Origin: Nocardioides potassii
GTDB lineage: Bacteria; Actinomycetota; Actinomycetes; Propionibacteriales; Nocardioidaceae
Direction of reading: 5' to 3'
DNA length: 64,000 nucleotides
NCBI RefSeq assembly: GCF_021648885.1
Contig: NZ_JAKJHZ010000005.1
Span: forward strand, 930,001 to 994,000
The translations under genes and the position numbers were made by a program. Every line of letters begins with the position of its first letter. The stretch's first letter is position 1. Positions 43,769 to 54,828 of the stretch are shown here, one piece after another. The notes under the pieces were generated by a model. That model searched no databases, was not told the origin of the DNA, and saw only the letters and a list, made by a program, of their open reading frames with translations.

Positions 43769-44802
43769 TCGGCGGGCCACCGGGTGAGCACCTCCTTGGC
43801 CAGCTGGCGGTAGGCGCTGGCGCCGGTCGACGACGACGCGTAGGACGTGATCGGCTCGCCGGCGACGGTGGCGTCGGAGAACTTCACGGTGCGGCGGATG
43901 ACGGTGTGGAAGACGGTGTCGCCCCAGGCCGAGACCAGCCGCTCCATCACCTCGCGGCTGTGGAGCGTACGTCCGTCGAACATGGTGCCGAGCACCCCGT
44001 CGATCTCGAGCTTGGGGTTGAGCCGCTCGCGGACCTTGTCGATGGTCGTCTTGAGCAGCGCCACGCCGCGGAGCGCGAAGTACTCGCACTCGAGCGGCAC
44101 GATCACGCTGTCGGAGGCGGTCAGCGCGTTGACGGTCAGCAGGCCGAGCGAGGGCTGGCAGTCGATGAGGATGACGTCGTAGTGGGCGATCGCCGGAGCG
44201 AGCACCCGCTGGAGCGTCTGCTCGCGGGCCACCTCGTGCACCAGCTGCACCTCGGCCGCGGACAGGTCGATGTTGGAGGGCAGCAGGTCCATGCCCTCGA
44301 TGCCGGACCCGACGATCACCTCGCCGAGCTTGGTCTCGCGGTCCATCAGCAGGTTGTAGATGGAGGCGTCCATCTCGTGGGGGTTGAGCCCCAGGCCGAC
44401 CGACAGCGAGCCCTGCGGGTCGAAGTCGACGAGCAGGACCTTGCGGCCGAGCTCGGCGAGCGAGGCGCCGAGGTTGATGGTCGTGGTGGTCTTGCCGACG
44501 CCGCCCTTCTGGTTGCACATCGAGATCACGCGCGCGTTGCCGTGCTGCTTCACGGGCGGCGGCTCGGGGAAGTGCGGCATGGGGCGGCCGGTCGGACCCA
44601 TCGGGGCGTCGAGCGGGGTGGCGTCGCTCGGAGCCACGATCGGCTCCTCGACGACGCTGCGCTCGAAGGGAAGGGGCTGGGTCACGGAGGGCTCGTCTCG
44701 GGGGAAGGTGGACGGTGCGGGCGAGGTGCGAGGTCGGTACATCGGCGGCATCTCGGAGGCGCTGCTCCCGAACCCGGGACCGCTGAACCCTGCACCACTC
44801 AT
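43765..44802 (-). CDS. ParA-family ATPase (Rv1708-like) of the scpAB operon
   Basis: ATPase of 345 residues with deviant Walker A KGGVGKTTTT at residues 99-108, VLLVDFDPQGSLSVGLGL, YDVILIDCQPSLGLLTVNAL and VIVPLECEYFALRG. The first 88 residues are a Pro/Ser-rich extension that is absent from plasmid ParA. This is the second chromosomal ParA found before scpA in actinobacteria, distinct from the origin-proximal ParAB pair. AAGGAG 5 nt before the ATG fixes the start. The adjacent RHH-like product is its likely DNA-binding partner; this is inference. Confidence 0.9.
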   Translation of the reverse strand: MSGAGFSGPGFGSSASEMPPMYRPRTSPAPSTFPRDEPSVTQPLPFERSVVEEPIVAPSDATPLDAPMGPTGRPMPHFPEPPPVKQHGNARVISMCNQKGGVGKTTTTINLGASLAELGRKVLLVDFDPQGSLSVGLGLNPHEMDASIYNLLMDRETKLGEVIVGSGIEGMDLLPSNIDLSAAEVQLVHEVAREQTLQRVLAPAIAHYDVILIDCQPSLGLLTVNALTASDSVIVPLECEYFALRGVALLKTTIDKVRERLNPKLEIDGVLGTMFDGRTLHSREVMERLVSAWGDTVFHTVIRRTVKFSDATVAGEPITSYASSSTGASAYRQLAKEVLTRWPAE

Positions 44803-44864
44803 GTCCGCTCCTTGCTGCTCGTCGACCTGGGCTCCGATTGCACCACGCCGGGCTGGCGAAACTT

Positions 44865-44880
44865 TGTCGACACGTCGACA
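44865..44880. promoter_or_regulatory. Palindrome TGTCGAC-AC-GTCGACA upstream of parA
   Basis: The 7-bp arms are perfect with a 2-bp spacer, 63 nt before the parA start. ParA/RHH or ParB-like systems usually repress themselves at such sites. The rest of 44803-45051 has no gene but contains TGTGCAC-type repeats (TGCACA-n4-TGTGCA around 45010-45030) between parA and the helicase stop. Confidence 0.5.
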
Positions 44881-45051
44881 GTTCGCCGTCGTGTTCCGCA
44901 GGGACCCTAGGACTGCCGGAGCGGGGTCACCAACACCTGGCGCCAGTCCCACAGGCAGCCGTCCGAACCTGTGTACGACGCCCCGGTGCCGTGCACAGCC
45001 ACGGCCGGACCTGTGCACAACTCTGTGCAGGGCCGGGAGTCGCGACGGACC

Positions 45052-47667
45052 TCAGTCCAGGCGCCGCATCGCGGTCGTGGCGAGCACCAGCTCGCCCGCC
45101 TCGTCGGTCGCGTCGCAGTCGACCGTCGCCTCGATCACCCAGTCGTGGTGGCCCTCCGGGTCGTGGATCGTCTGGCGCACGTCGCGCAGCCGGGACGTCG
45201 TACCGTCCTCGGCGCCGACGGGCTCACCGGTGCGCTCCTCCCCCACCACGAGCAGGTCGGGACCGCGGGCGTCGCCGTCGGTGAGCACGGTGTCGTGCTC
45301 GGCGTAGTAGTCCTCGATCGCCGCGTCCCACACGGAGCGGCCGACCACGACCTGCCGGGGCGGGTCGGTGCGGTCGGCGGCGGCGCGCTCGAGGCGGACC
45401 AGCACGTCGAGGTCGTCGCGCGCGACCGCGTCGACGCGCGCCCACATCGCGTTGCGCAGCATCACCCTGAACGGACGCTCCTGCTTCGACAGCGGCCGGG
45501 GCGGCGGGGGCGGCTCGTGGTGGGCGACCGCGCTGGAGACGTGGTCGGGGTCCGACAGCGCCTCCCACTCGTCGAGCAGCGAGGAGTCGGTCTGGCGCAC
45601 CGTCTCCCCCAGCCACTCGATGACGTCCTCGACCTCCGGCGCCCGGTGCGCCTCGGGCACCGAGTGCCGCAGCGTCCGGTAGGCGTCGGTGAGGTAGCGC
45701 AGGACCAGGCCCTCGGACCGGGCGAGCTGGTAGCGGCCGACGAAGTCGGTGAACCCCATCCCGTTCTCCCACATCTCGCGCACGATCGACTTGGGGCCGA
45801 GCGCGTCGTCGGGGAGCCACGGGTGGGTCTGCCGGTAGGTCTCGTAGAGCGCCTCGAGGAGCTCGCGCAGCGGCTGCGGCCAGGTGATCTCCTCCAGCAG
45901 CGCCATCCGCTCGTCGTACTCGATCCCGTCGGCCTTCATCTCACCGATCGCCTCGCCGCGGGCGGCGTGCTGCTGCGCCATCAGGATCTGCCGCGGCGCC
46001 TCGAGCACCGACTCGACGACCGAGATGATGTCGAGGCTGTAGGTCTCCGACTCCGGGTCCAGCACGTCGTAGGCCGCCAGCGCGAAGTGCGCCAGCGGCT
46101 GGTTGAGCGCGAAGTCCTCCGGCAGGTCGACGGTCAGGACGTAGCGGCGCCCGAAGCGGTCCGGCTCGTCGAGCCGGGTCACGATGCCGGTGCGCACGAG
46201 CGAGCGCGAGAGCCGCAGCGCGCGCCGGGCCAGCCGGAGGCGACCGCGCTGCTCCTCGTGCCCCTCCATCAGCAGCCGCCGCATGACGGGGAAGGCGTCC
46301 TCCTCGCGGGAGAGGACGTTGACCAGCATCGCGTTGTCGACCTTCATCCGGCTGGTCAGCCGCTCCGGCACGCCGGCGACGAGCTTGTCGAAGGTCTGCT
46401 CCGTCCACACCACGGTGCCCTCGGGCGCCTTCTTGAGCTGCACCTTGGACTTCTTCTTGCCGGCCGCCTGCCGCGCCGCGATCTTCGCCTTGGCCTGCTC
46501 GTTCTCGATCACGTGCTCCGGGGCCTGTACGACGACGTAGCCGGCCGTGTCGAACCCCGCGCGACCGGCACGGCCGGCGATCTGCTGGAACTCCCGCGTC
46601 CGGAGGACCCGCTGCCGGTTGCCGTCGAACTTGGCCAGGCCGGTGAACAGGACCGTGCGGATCGGCACGTTGATGCCGACACCGAGGGTGTCGGTGCCGC
46701 AGATGACGCGCAGCAGCCCCGCCTGGGCGAGCGTCTCCACCAGCCGGCGGTACTTCGGCAGCATCCCGGCGTGGTGGACGCCGATGCCGTTGCGCACCAG
46801 CCGCGAGAGGGTCTTGCCGAAGCCGGCCCCGAAGCGGAAGGCGCCGATCCGCTCCGCGATCGCGTCCTTGTCGACCTTCAGCCCGCTGGAGCCGAGCCGG
46901 GACTTGAGCAGGTTGGTGGCGTGCTCGACGGCCGCCGCCTGCGTGAAGTGGACGACGTAGACCGGGTCCTGGCCGGTCGTCACCAGCTCCTCGAGGGTGT
47001 CGTCGAGCGGCTCCATCGACCAGCGGAAGCTCAGCGGGACCGGGCGCTCGGCGTCGTCGACGACGGCGGTGTCGCGACCGGTGCGCTGGTGGAGGTCGTC
47101 GACAAAGAAGGAGACGTCGCCCAGGGTCGCGGACATGAGCAGGAACTGCGCGTCGACGAGCTCGAGCAGCGGCACCTGCCACGCCCACCCGCGGTCGTGC
47201 TCGGCGTAGAAGTGGAACTCGTCCATCACGACCAGGCCGACGTCGGCGGCCCGGCCCTCTCGCAGCGCGATGTTGGCCAGCACCTCGGCGGTGCAGCAGA
47301 TGATCGGCGCGTCCGGGTTCACCGCGGCGTCGCCGGTGAGCATGCCGACGTTGTCGGCGCCGAAGACCTCGATGAGCGCGAAGAACTTCTCGCTGACCAG
47401 CGCCTTGATCGGCGCGGTGTAGAAGCTCACCTCGTCGCGCGCGAGGGCGGCCGCGTGCGCGCCGATCGCGACCAGCGACTTCCCGGACCCGGTCGGCGTC
47501 GCGAGGACCACGTGGTTGCCGCCGAGGAGCTCGATGACCGCCTCGTCCTGGTGCGGGTAGAGGCCCAGGCCCTGGTCGACGACCCACCCGGCGTAGGCGT
47601 CGTACACCGCGTCGGGGTCGGCACCCGTGCGGATCCGGGTGTCGAGTCTCGCGGCGGCCTCCGGCAT
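45052..47667 (-). CDS. DEAD/DEAH-box helicase with DUF3516 C-terminal domain
   Basis: Superfamily 2 helicase of 871 residues. Motif I ATPTGSGKSLVAIGAHAAA, motif II VVMDEFHFYAEHDRG, motif III LMSATLGDVSFFVDDLHQ and motif VI QIAGRAGRAGFDTAGYVVVQ are all present, and the C-terminal 350 residues match the DUF3516 region seen in actinobacterial relatives. RNA or DNA substrate is unknown. The ATG is selected where family similarity begins (PEAAARLDTRIRTGADPDAV); the frame stays open upstream through a divergent gene. It is not part of the usual parA-xerD neighbourhood. Confidence 0.92.
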   Translation of the reverse strand: MPEAAARLDTRIRTGADPDAVYDAYAGWVVDQGLGLYPHQDEAVIELLGGNHVVLATPTGSGKSLVAIGAHAAALARDEVSFYTAPIKALVSEKFFALIEVFGADNVGMLTGDAAVNPDAPIICCTAEVLANIALREGRAADVGLVVMDEFHFYAEHDRGWAWQVPLLELVDAQFLLMSATLGDVSFFVDDLHQRTGRDTAVVDDAERPVPLSFRWSMEPLDDTLEELVTTGQDPVYVVHFTQAAAVEHATNLLKSRLGSSGLKVDKDAIAERIGAFRFGAGFGKTLSRLVRNGIGVHHAGMLPKYRRLVETLAQAGLLRVICGTDTLGVGINVPIRTVLFTGLAKFDGNRQRVLRTREFQQIAGRAGRAGFDTAGYVVVQAPEHVIENEQAKAKIAARQAAGKKKSKVQLKKAPEGTVVWTEQTFDKLVAGVPERLTSRMKVDNAMLVNVLSREEDAFPVMRRLLMEGHEEQRGRLRLARRALRLSRSLVRTGIVTRLDEPDRFGRRYVLTVDLPEDFALNQPLAHFALAAYDVLDPESETYSLDIISVVESVLEAPRQILMAQQHAARGEAIGEMKADGIEYDERMALLEEITWPQPLRELLEALYETYRQTHPWLPDDALGPKSIVREMWENGMGFTDFVGRYQLARSEGLVLRYLTDAYRTLRHSVPEAHRAPEVEDVIEWLGETVRQTDSSLLDEWEALSDPDHVSSAVAHHEPPPPPRPLSKQERPFRVMLRNAMWARVDAVARDDLDVLVRLERAAADRTDPPRQVVVGRSVWDAAIEDYYAEHDTVLTDGDARGPDLLVVGEERTGEPVGAEDGTTSRLRDVRQTIHDPEGHHDWVIEATVDCDATDEAGELVLATTAMRRLD

Positions 47668-47687
47668 GACCCGATCCAACCATCCGG

Positions 47688-47729
47688 CGGTTTCACCGCG
47701 GGAGGCGGCGCGCAACCGCCGTGAAACCG
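47688..47729. promoter_or_regulatory. Inverted repeat CGGTTTCAC-n24-GTGAAACCG between helicase and ABC exporter
   Basis: Perfect 9-bp arms at 47688-47696 and 47721-47729 frame a GC-rich spacer with its own GGCGG/CCGCC pair. It is in the 82-nt divergent gap, 21 nt from each gene. It is a candidate operator for a repressor of the exporter; GTTTCAC/GTGAAAC are also the half-sites of parS, but parS has no spacer. Confidence 0.45.
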
Positions 47730-47749
47730 GGGCGGCCCACGCTTCCACC

Positions 47750-48768
<1,019 letters not shown>

Positions 48769-48772
<4 letters not shown>

Positions 48773-49581
48773 CCACCCTCGCCCCCGAGACCCGACCGAC
48801 GACCGACCTGGCGCCGCGCGTCAGCCTGGCCGACACCGTCTCGCAGACCCTGACCCTCGCCTGGCGTGCCACCGTCAAGATGCGCCGCAGCCTGGAGGTG
48901 ATGTTCGACGTCACCATCCAGCCGTTGATCTTCACCGCGATGTTCGCCTACATCTTCGGCGGCGCGATCTCCGGGGACGTCAGCAGCTACCTGCCGCTCA
49001 TCATCCCCGGCCTGATCGGCCAGACCGTGCTCACGGCGTGCGTCGCCACCGGCGTGCAGCTGCGCACCGACCTCGACTCCGGCGTCTTCGACCGCTTCAA
49101 GGTGCTGCCCATCGCCCGCATCGCGCCGCTCGCCGGGCCGATGGTCGCCGACATGCTGCGCTACCTCATCGCCGCGGTGCTCACCTTCGTCGTGGGCATC
49201 GTCATCGGCTACCGCCCGGGCGGGGGGTTCGCCGGTGTGGCCGGCGCGATCCTGCTCGCGGTGGTCGCGGGCTGGTCCCTGGCGTGGATCTTCACGTTCT
49301 TCGGCCTGGTCGGGCGCAACGCCCAGGGCGTGCAGGGCATCTCGCTGCTCGTGATGTTCCCGCTGACGTTCCTGTCCAACGCGTTCGTCCCCACCGACAC
49401 GATGCCTCGCCCCCTCGAGGCGTTCGCCGAGGTCAACCCGGTGTCGCTGGTGATCACCGCCCTGCGCGACCTCGCCAACCACGGCCAGGTGACCGGAGCC
49501 GTCGGCTGGGCGCTCCTCGGGTGCGCCGTCGTCGTCGCCGTCTTCGCCCCGCTCTCCGTACGGCGCTTCAAGACGATGTGA
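48769..49581 (+). CDS. ABC-2 type permease, DrrB-like
   Basis: Six-helix membrane subunit of 270 residues paired with the preceding ATPase. Its ATG lies in the ATPase stop (ATGA). SLADTVSQTLTLAWRATVKM, PLIFTAMFAYIFGGAISGDV, LIIPGLIGQTVLTACVATG and NPVSLVITALRDLANHGQVT match the DrrB/ABC2_membrane family. It probably exports a hydrophobic compound. The last 14 nt overlap the convergent regulator gene. Confidence 0.92.
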
Positions 49582-52500
49582 GCCACCGGCGCCGCAGCCG
49601 GTCGACGACCTCGGCGGCGCCGGGCACCAGCTCCGGGCCCGGGCGGCCGGCCAGCTCCGCGACGAGCTCGCCGACCCGCCCGGGCAGCGCCGCGTCAGCG
49701 CGGGCGACCACTGGCTCCCACGCCATCACGGGGATGCTGCGGTTGTAGGCCCAGCGGTGCGCCACCGCCAGCAGCCGTACGGCGTCCTCGTGCTGCTCGG
49801 CCGGCCCGAAGCGCAACACCCAGGAGCCGAGCGCGACGAGGATCACGCCGTTGAGCGGCAGGTCGGAGAACCAGAGCAACGAGTCGGAGACCCCGCCCGA
49901 CGCCCCGAGCAGCAGGTCGCGCAGCTCGGAGGCCCGCGGATCGTCGTCGAGGTCGCCGTGGCGGACGCGGGCCACCAGCGCCGAGGACGCGGCGAGCATC
50001 AGCCACGGGTTGATCCCGGCGGCGGGGTCGGACTCGACGACCATCCGCACGATGTCGTCATAGCGACCGATCGCACCCGCGTGGTCGCCGCGGGCAAGGG
50101 CGAGCTCGGCCTGCGCCGTCAGCCACGTGAGCCGCGCTCCCATCTGCGCGGACTCGCCCTCCGGCTCGCCGAGCGCCTCCAGCATCGACGCTGCACGCTC
50201 GACGTCGCCATCGAGCAGCGGCGAGATGATCGTCGCCATCCGCAGGCTGTAGGAGTCCGTCAGCGAGTGCACGCGGGCCAGCAGGGGCCACGCGACCTCG
50301 GCGTGGGCCGACGCCCGGTGGTGGTCACCGGTCGCCATCGCGAGCTGGCTCAGCTCGGCGTGCAACGACGCGGTGAGGTAGGGCGGGAGCGGTCCGAGGC
50401 CCAGCGCCTGCTCCGCCCGGGCCCGCGCCTCCTCGACGTCACCGATGTTCTCGGCGACGATCGCCGCCCACATCAGCAGCGCGCCGGCGACGGCCGTGGG
50501 CTGGGTGGCGGCGAGGCGGGCGAGCCGCTCGGCGGCGTCCGCCGGCTCGGTCGCGACGTGCACGGTGTGGCCGACAAGGCCCCACACCCCCTCGGGCGGC
50601 CCGCCCTGGAGCAGCAGGTCGCGCAGCGCGCTCAGGTCGACTCCCGGCATCCAGCTGAGGTGGAGCATCAGCACGCCCGCTGCCTCGTGGGCGTGCGGGA
50701 CGAGGTCCGGCGGCACCTCCCAGCCGGAGAGCAGCTCGGCCGCCGGGTCGCAGACCGCGAAGATGCGCGGCTGGTCGCCCGTCACCGTCCAGAGGCTGCC
50801 CAGCAGCGCCACCAGTCGGGCCGTCACCTCACGGTCGCCGGTCGCCAGTGCGTGTCGCAGCACGTCGGTCAGGTTGTTCTGCTCGCGGACCAGCCGGTCC
50901 AGCAGGTCGACCTGGTGGTCGGTGACGACGAGGTCCACCGAGCGGTCCGCGAGCTCCACGGCCCACCGGCGCTGGGCGGCGGTCGCGTCGTCCAGGTCGC
51001 CGGCGTCGACCAGCTGCGCCGCGGCGTACTCCCGGATCGTCTCGAGGGCACGGAAGCGCGCGCTGCCGCCGTCCTCCCCCATCACGACCAGCGACTGCTC
51101 GACCAGCGCGTCGACCAGGTCGGGGCCGTCGACCCCGAGCACGCTCCGCGCGGTGGATCGGTCGAAGCCGTCCTGGAACACCGACAGCCACGCCAGTGCC
51201 CGCTGCTCGTCCGCGGCCAGCAGGTCCCAGGACCAGGCGATGACGGCCTCGAGGGTGCGGTGCCGGTCCGGGGTGCTCCGGTCGCGGCTGCGGAGCGCGG
51301 CGAACCGGTCCTCGAGCGCTGCAGCCACCTCCGACACCGTCATCGTGCGCACCCGGGCAGCGGCGAGCTCGACGGCCAGCGGCAGGCCGTCGAGGCGCTC
51401 GACGACCTCGCGCACCGCCTCGGGCTCGAGGACCGCGTCGGGGCGGGTGGCGGTGGCCCGCCGGACGAAGAGGTCCGCCGCGTCACCGGCCGACAGCTGG
51501 GTCAGCGGCACCGCCCGCTCCGCGGCCAGCCGCAGCGGCGCGCGGCTCGTCGCGAGCACCTGCAGGTCACGGGTGGTGGCGAGCAGGAACGCGACGAGCG
51601 TGGCGACCGGCTCGAGGACGTGCTCGCAGTTGTCGAGCACCAGCAGCGTCGGACCGGCGTCGAGCTCGGCCGCGATGCGGCTGCGTACGTCGGCCTGCTG
51701 GGCCGGGGTGAGGATGGCCCGTGTCGTCACCGACCCGCGCACGCCGAGGCCGGCACCGACCGCGGCGACGACGTCGTCGCCGGCACCCACGCCGACGAGC
51801 TCGACCACCCGCACGTGCGGGAGCACCGACTCCCGGGCGAGCGCCTGGGCGACGCTGGTCTTCCCGATGCCGCCCGGGCCGAGCACCGTCACCAGCCGGG
51901 ACGAGGCGAGGGCCGACCGCAGGCGCGCGAGGTCGTCGTCGCGCCCGAGCAGGGGCTCGCCGTCGTACCTCAGCCCCGTGCGCACCGGGTCGTCCGCTGC
52001 GAGCAGCTCCCGGTGCAGGCGCTGGAGCTCGGGCGCCGGGTCCACCCCCAGCCGCTCGGCGAGGTCCTCGCGGTAGGCCTCGTAGCGACCGAGCGCGACC
52101 GCCGGTCCGCCGATGGCCGCCATCGTGCGCAGGAGCTCGGCGAGCACCCCGGCGTCGTCGACCCACCGTGCGGCAGCGGCCTCGAGCAGCGGCAGGGCCT
52201 CGGCGTGCCGGCCCTGGTGGGCGAGCGCGCGGCCGAGGACGTCGTCCGCGGCGGCGAGCGTCCGTGCCGCCAGCGACCGCAGTCGGTCCACCGGCCCGGA
52301 CGCCTCGTCGTCCGCGACCGCTGCCAGCGCCCGGGCGGCCTCGGCCAATTCGGCGGCACGTACGGCGTCGCCCGCCCGCAGCAGCTCGCGCGCCTCGGCG
52401 ACGTGGAGGCCGAGCGCGAGCGCGTCGACCTCCTCGGGCGGCAGGCCGAGCCGGTATCCGGTCTCCGTCAGCTCGACCACCTCCGAGGCCGTCGCCGACC

Positions 52501-52696
52501 GCACGCGCGACACGATCACCTGCAGCGCCTTGCCGGGGTTGGCGGGCAGAGCGTCCTCCCACACCTGCTCGACGAGGTGGGTGACGCTCAGCCCGCGCGG
52601 CTCGAGGACCAGCGCGGCGAGCAGCGCCTGGGGGCGCGCCCCGACCAGCGGCACGCCGTCCCAGGTGGGCGGCCCGAGCAGCCGCAGCCGGATCAT
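49568..52696 (-). CDS. SARP/AfsR-type regulator: BTAD, NB-ARC-like ATPase and TPR region
   Basis: Large regulator of 1042 residues. An OmpR-like winged helix ([40 protein letters not shown]) is followed by a bacterial transcriptional activation domain to about residue 235, a P-loop ATPase ([20 protein letters not shown], then [20 protein letters not shown] and [16 protein letters not shown]) and a 500-residue helical repeat part. Proteins of this layout, like AfsR, switch on secondary metabolism or export genes. The nearest candidate target is the convergent ABC exporter. The ATG overlaps the xerD stop (ATGA), so it may be read from the xerD transcript. Targets unproven. Confidence 0.9.
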   Translation of the reverse strand: MIRLRLLGPPTWDGVPLVGARPQALLAALVLEPRGLSVTHLVEQVWEDALPANPGKALQVIVSRVRSATASEVVELTETGYRLGLPPEEVDALALGLHVAEARELLRAGDAVRAAELAEAARALAAVADDEASGPVDRLRSLAARTLAAADDVLGRALAHQGRHAEALPLLEAAAARWVDDAGVLAELLRTMAAIGGPAVALGRYEAYREDLAERLGVDPAPELQRLHRELLAADDPVRTGLRYDGEPLLGRDDDLARLRSALASSRLVTVLGPGGIGKTSVAQALARESVLPHVRVVELVGVGAGDDVVAAVGAGLGVRGSVTTRAILTPAQQADVRSRIAAELDAGPTLLVLDNCEHVLEPVATLVAFLLATTRDLQVLATSRAPLRLAAERAVPLTQLSAGDAADLFVRRATATRPDAVLEPEAVREVVERLDGLPLAVELAAARVRTMTVSEVAAALEDRFAALRSRDRSTPDRHRTLEAVIAWSWDLLAADEQRALAWLSVFQDGFDRSTARSVLGVDGPDLVDALVEQSLVVMGEDGGSARFRALETIREYAAAQLVDAGDLDDATAAQRRWAVELADRSVDLVVTDHQVDLLDRLVREQNNLTDVLRHALATGDREVTARLVALLGSLWTVTGDQPRIFAVCDPAAELLSGWEVPPDLVPHAHEAAGVLMLHLSWMPGVDLSALRDLLLQGGPPEGVWGLVGHTVHVATEPADAAERLARLAATQPTAVAGALLMWAAIVAENIGDVEEARARAEQALGLGPLPPYLTASLHAELSQLAMATGDHHRASAHAEVAWPLLARVHSLTDSYSLRMATIISPLLDGDVERAASMLEALGEPEGESAQMGARLTWLTAQAELALARGDHAGAIGRYDDIVRMVVESDPAAGINPWLMLAASSALVARVRHGDLDDDPRASELRDLLLGASGGVSDSLLWFSDLPLNGVILVALGSWVLRFGPAEQHEDAVRLLAVAHRWAYNRSIPVMAWEPVVARADAALPGRVGELVAELAGRPGPELVPGAAEVVDRLRRRWLTSS

Positions 52697-53616
52697 GTGT
52701 CGCGGGCCCGCGGGTGCGCGGTCGCGAAGACCTCCCGCAGGTTGTCGACCGTGACGAGCGTGTAGACCTGCGTCGTGGTGACCGACGCGTGCCCCAGCAG
52801 CTCCTGCACGACGCGCACGTCGGCGCCGCCGTCGAGCAGGTGGGTCGCGAAGGAGTGGCGCAGCGTGTGCGGCGACACCGACGCCGTCACGCCGGCGCGC
52901 TCGGCGGCCCTGACCAGCACCGCCCAGGCGCTCTGACGGGAGAGCCGGCCGCCGCGCGAGTTGAGGAACATCGCCGGCCCGCCGCGACCGGCACCGACGA
53001 TCTCCGGGCGGGCGCGGGTGAGGTAGGCCGCGACCGCGTCACGTGCGTAGCCGCCCACCGGCACGATCCGCTCCTTGCCCCCCTTGCCGCGCAGCAGGAC
53101 GGTGCCGTCGACCGCATCGAGGTCGTCGACGTCCAGACCGACCGCCTCGGAGATCCGGGCGCCGGTGCCGTACAGCAGCTCGAGCAACGCCCGGTCACGC
53201 AGCGCCAGCACCGTGTCCGGCGCGCCGGCCGCCTCGAGGATCGCCTCCACGTCGGACAACGGCAGCGCCTTGGGCAGCCGCTTCGCCGGGGTGGGCGGCT
53301 TGACCGCCGCGGCCGGGTCGGCGACGGCGAGCCCGTCGGAGACGGCGAACTTGTGGAATCCCCGCACCGCCACCACCGTGCGCGCCGCCGACGTCGCGCT
53401 CAGCGGCGGGTGCGCCTCGCTGCCCTCACGCAGGCTGACCAGGAACGCGGCCACCGTCTGCTCGGTGACCGCGTCCAGGTCGTCGATGCCCTGGGCCGCG
53501 AGGAACTCGTCGTACCTGCCCAGGTCGCGCCGGTAGGAGCTGAGGGTGTTGGCGGCCAGGCCGCGCTCGACCGTGAGGTGGTCGAGGTAGGTGCGGACGG
53601 CCCGGCCGAGGCTCAC
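52693..53616 (-). CDS. xerD: Site-specific tyrosine recombinase XerD
   Basis: Resolves chromosome dimers at dif with XerC and FtsK. In 307 residues: core-binding domain [20 protein letters not shown], then catalytic residues Arg in [15 protein letters not shown], Lys in [15 protein letters not shown], His/Arg in [20 protein letters not shown], His in [12 protein letters not shown] and nucleophile Tyr in QVYTLV. The GTG start is chosen by alignment of the N-terminus; a TTG 12 nt upstream with GAGGG is an alternative. Follows ald by about 20 nt on the same strand. Confidence 0.93.
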   Translation of the reverse strand: MSLGRAVRTYLDHLTVERGLAANTLSSYRRDLGRYDEFLAAQGIDDLDAVTEQTVAAFLVSLREGSEAHPPLSATSAARTVVAVRGFHKFAVSDGLAVADPAAAVKPPTPAKRLPKALPLSDVEAILEAAGAPDTVLALRDRALLELLYGTGARISEAVGLDVDDLDAVDGTVLLRGKGGKERIVPVGGYARDAVAAYLTRARPEIVGAGRGGPAMFLNSRGGRLSRQSAWAVLVRAAERAGVTASVSPHTLRHSFATHLLDGGADVRVVQELLGHASVTTTQVYTLVTVDNLREVFATAHPRARDT

Positions 53617-53635
53617 GCCGCCATTCAACAGGCCC

Positions 53636-54751
53636 TCACGCCAGGACGGTGTCGAGACCCACCGAGTCGATGCCGACGGCGTCGCCGACCGGCCCGTTGG
53701 TGAGCTGGCCGGCGTGGGTGTTGAGGCCCAGCGCCAGGCTCTTGTCGTCACGCAGTGCCTGCTGCCAGCCCTTGTCGGCGAGCGCCACCGCGTAGGGCAG
53801 CGTCGCGTTGGTGAGGGCGTACGTCGAGGTGTTGGGCACCGCGCCGGGCATGTTGGCCACGCAGTAGAAGACCGAGTCGTGGACCTCGTAGGTCGGGTCG
53901 TCGTGCGTGGTCGCGTGCGAGTCCTCGAAGCAGCCGCCCTGGTCGATCGCGATGTCGACGAGCACCGAGCCCGGCTTCATCCGCGAGACCAGGTCGTTGC
54001 TGACCAGCTTGGGCGCGGCCGCGCCCGGGATCAGCACCGCACCGATCACCATGTCGGCCTCCATGACCTGCTGCTCGATGGCGAGCTTGGACGAGGCGAG
54101 GCCGTGGACCCGGTTGTTGTAGCGCCAGAACGACATGCGCAGCTTGTCGAGGTCGGTGTCGAGCAGCGTCACGTCGGCGCCCATGCCGAGCGCGATGTTG
54201 GCGGCGTTCTGACCCGAGACGCCGGCTCCGATGATGACGACCTTGGCGTTGGCGACACCGCCGACGCCACCCATCAGGACACCGCGGCCGCCGTTGGCCT
54301 TCATCAGCGAGTACGCGCCGACCTGGGGCGCCAGGCAGCCGGCGACCTCGGACATCGGGTAGAGCAGCGGCAGGCCGCCCGAGGGCAGCTGGACGGTCTC
54401 GTAGGCGATGCCGGTGACCTTGCGGGCCATCAGCTCCTCGGTCAGGGGCTTGTCGGCGGCGAGGTGGAGGTAGGTGAAGAGGGTCTGGCCCTCCCGCATC
54501 CGTCCGTACTCCTCGGCGATCGGCTCCTTGACCTTGAGGATCATCTCGGCCTCGCCCCACACGTCGTCGGCCGTGTCGAGCATCGTCGCGCCGGCGGCGA
54601 CGTACTCCTCGTCGGGGATCTGCGAGCCCACGCCCGCGGACTTCTCGATCACGACGTCGTGACCGTGCTGGACCAGCTCGTGCACGCCGATGGGGGTCAG
54701 GGCCACGCGGTACTCGCGGTTCTTGACTTCCTTGGGTACGCCGACCTTCAT
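53636..54751 (-). CDS. ald: Alanine dehydrogenase
   Basis: NAD-dependent interconversion of L-alanine and pyruvate plus ammonia, 371 residues. [19 protein letters not shown] starts the protein; catalytic Lys and His are in [13 protein letters not shown], the NAD site is [20 protein letters not shown] and the substrate-binding part is [30 protein letters not shown] precedes the ATG. Useful under oxygen limitation or alanine feeding in actinobacteria. Product ammonia ties it to the nitrogen network of garA only loosely. Confidence 0.95.
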   Translation of the reverse strand: MKVGVPKEVKNREYRVALTPIGVHELVQHGHDVVIEKSAGVGSQIPDEEYVAAGATMLDTADDVWGEAEMILKVKEPIAEEYGRMREGQTLFTYLHLAADKPLTEELMARKVTGIAYETVQLPSGGLPLLYPMSEVAGCLAPQVGAYSLMKANGGRGVLMGGVGGVANAKVVIIGAGVSGQNAANIALGMGADVTLLDTDLDKLRMSFWRYNNRVHGLASSKLAIEQQVMEADMVIGAVLIPGAAAPKLVSNDLVSRMKPGSVLVDIAIDQGGCFEDSHATTHDDPTYEVHDSVFYCVANMPGAVPNTSTYALTNATLPYAVALADKGWQQALRDDKSLALGLNTHAGQLTNGPVGDAVGIDSVGLDTVLA

Positions 54752-54828
54752 TCCTTGCTCCTAGGGTCAGAGAGGGGCCACGGGCGTGGCTCGCCTCACA
54801 GCGGGAGCGAGACTACTCCCGGACACGC

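Noticed and set aside
44990-45035. TGTGCAC-type repeats as possible DnaA boxes or origin
   Set aside because: TTGTGCACA differs from the actinobacterial DnaA box TTGTCCACA, there are only two or three copies, and no dnaA/dnaN or AT-rich segment is near.
47688-47729. parS centromere site
   Set aside because: The half-sites are right but parS is a contiguous 16-bp palindrome; here 24 bp separate the halves. Kept only as an operator candidate.
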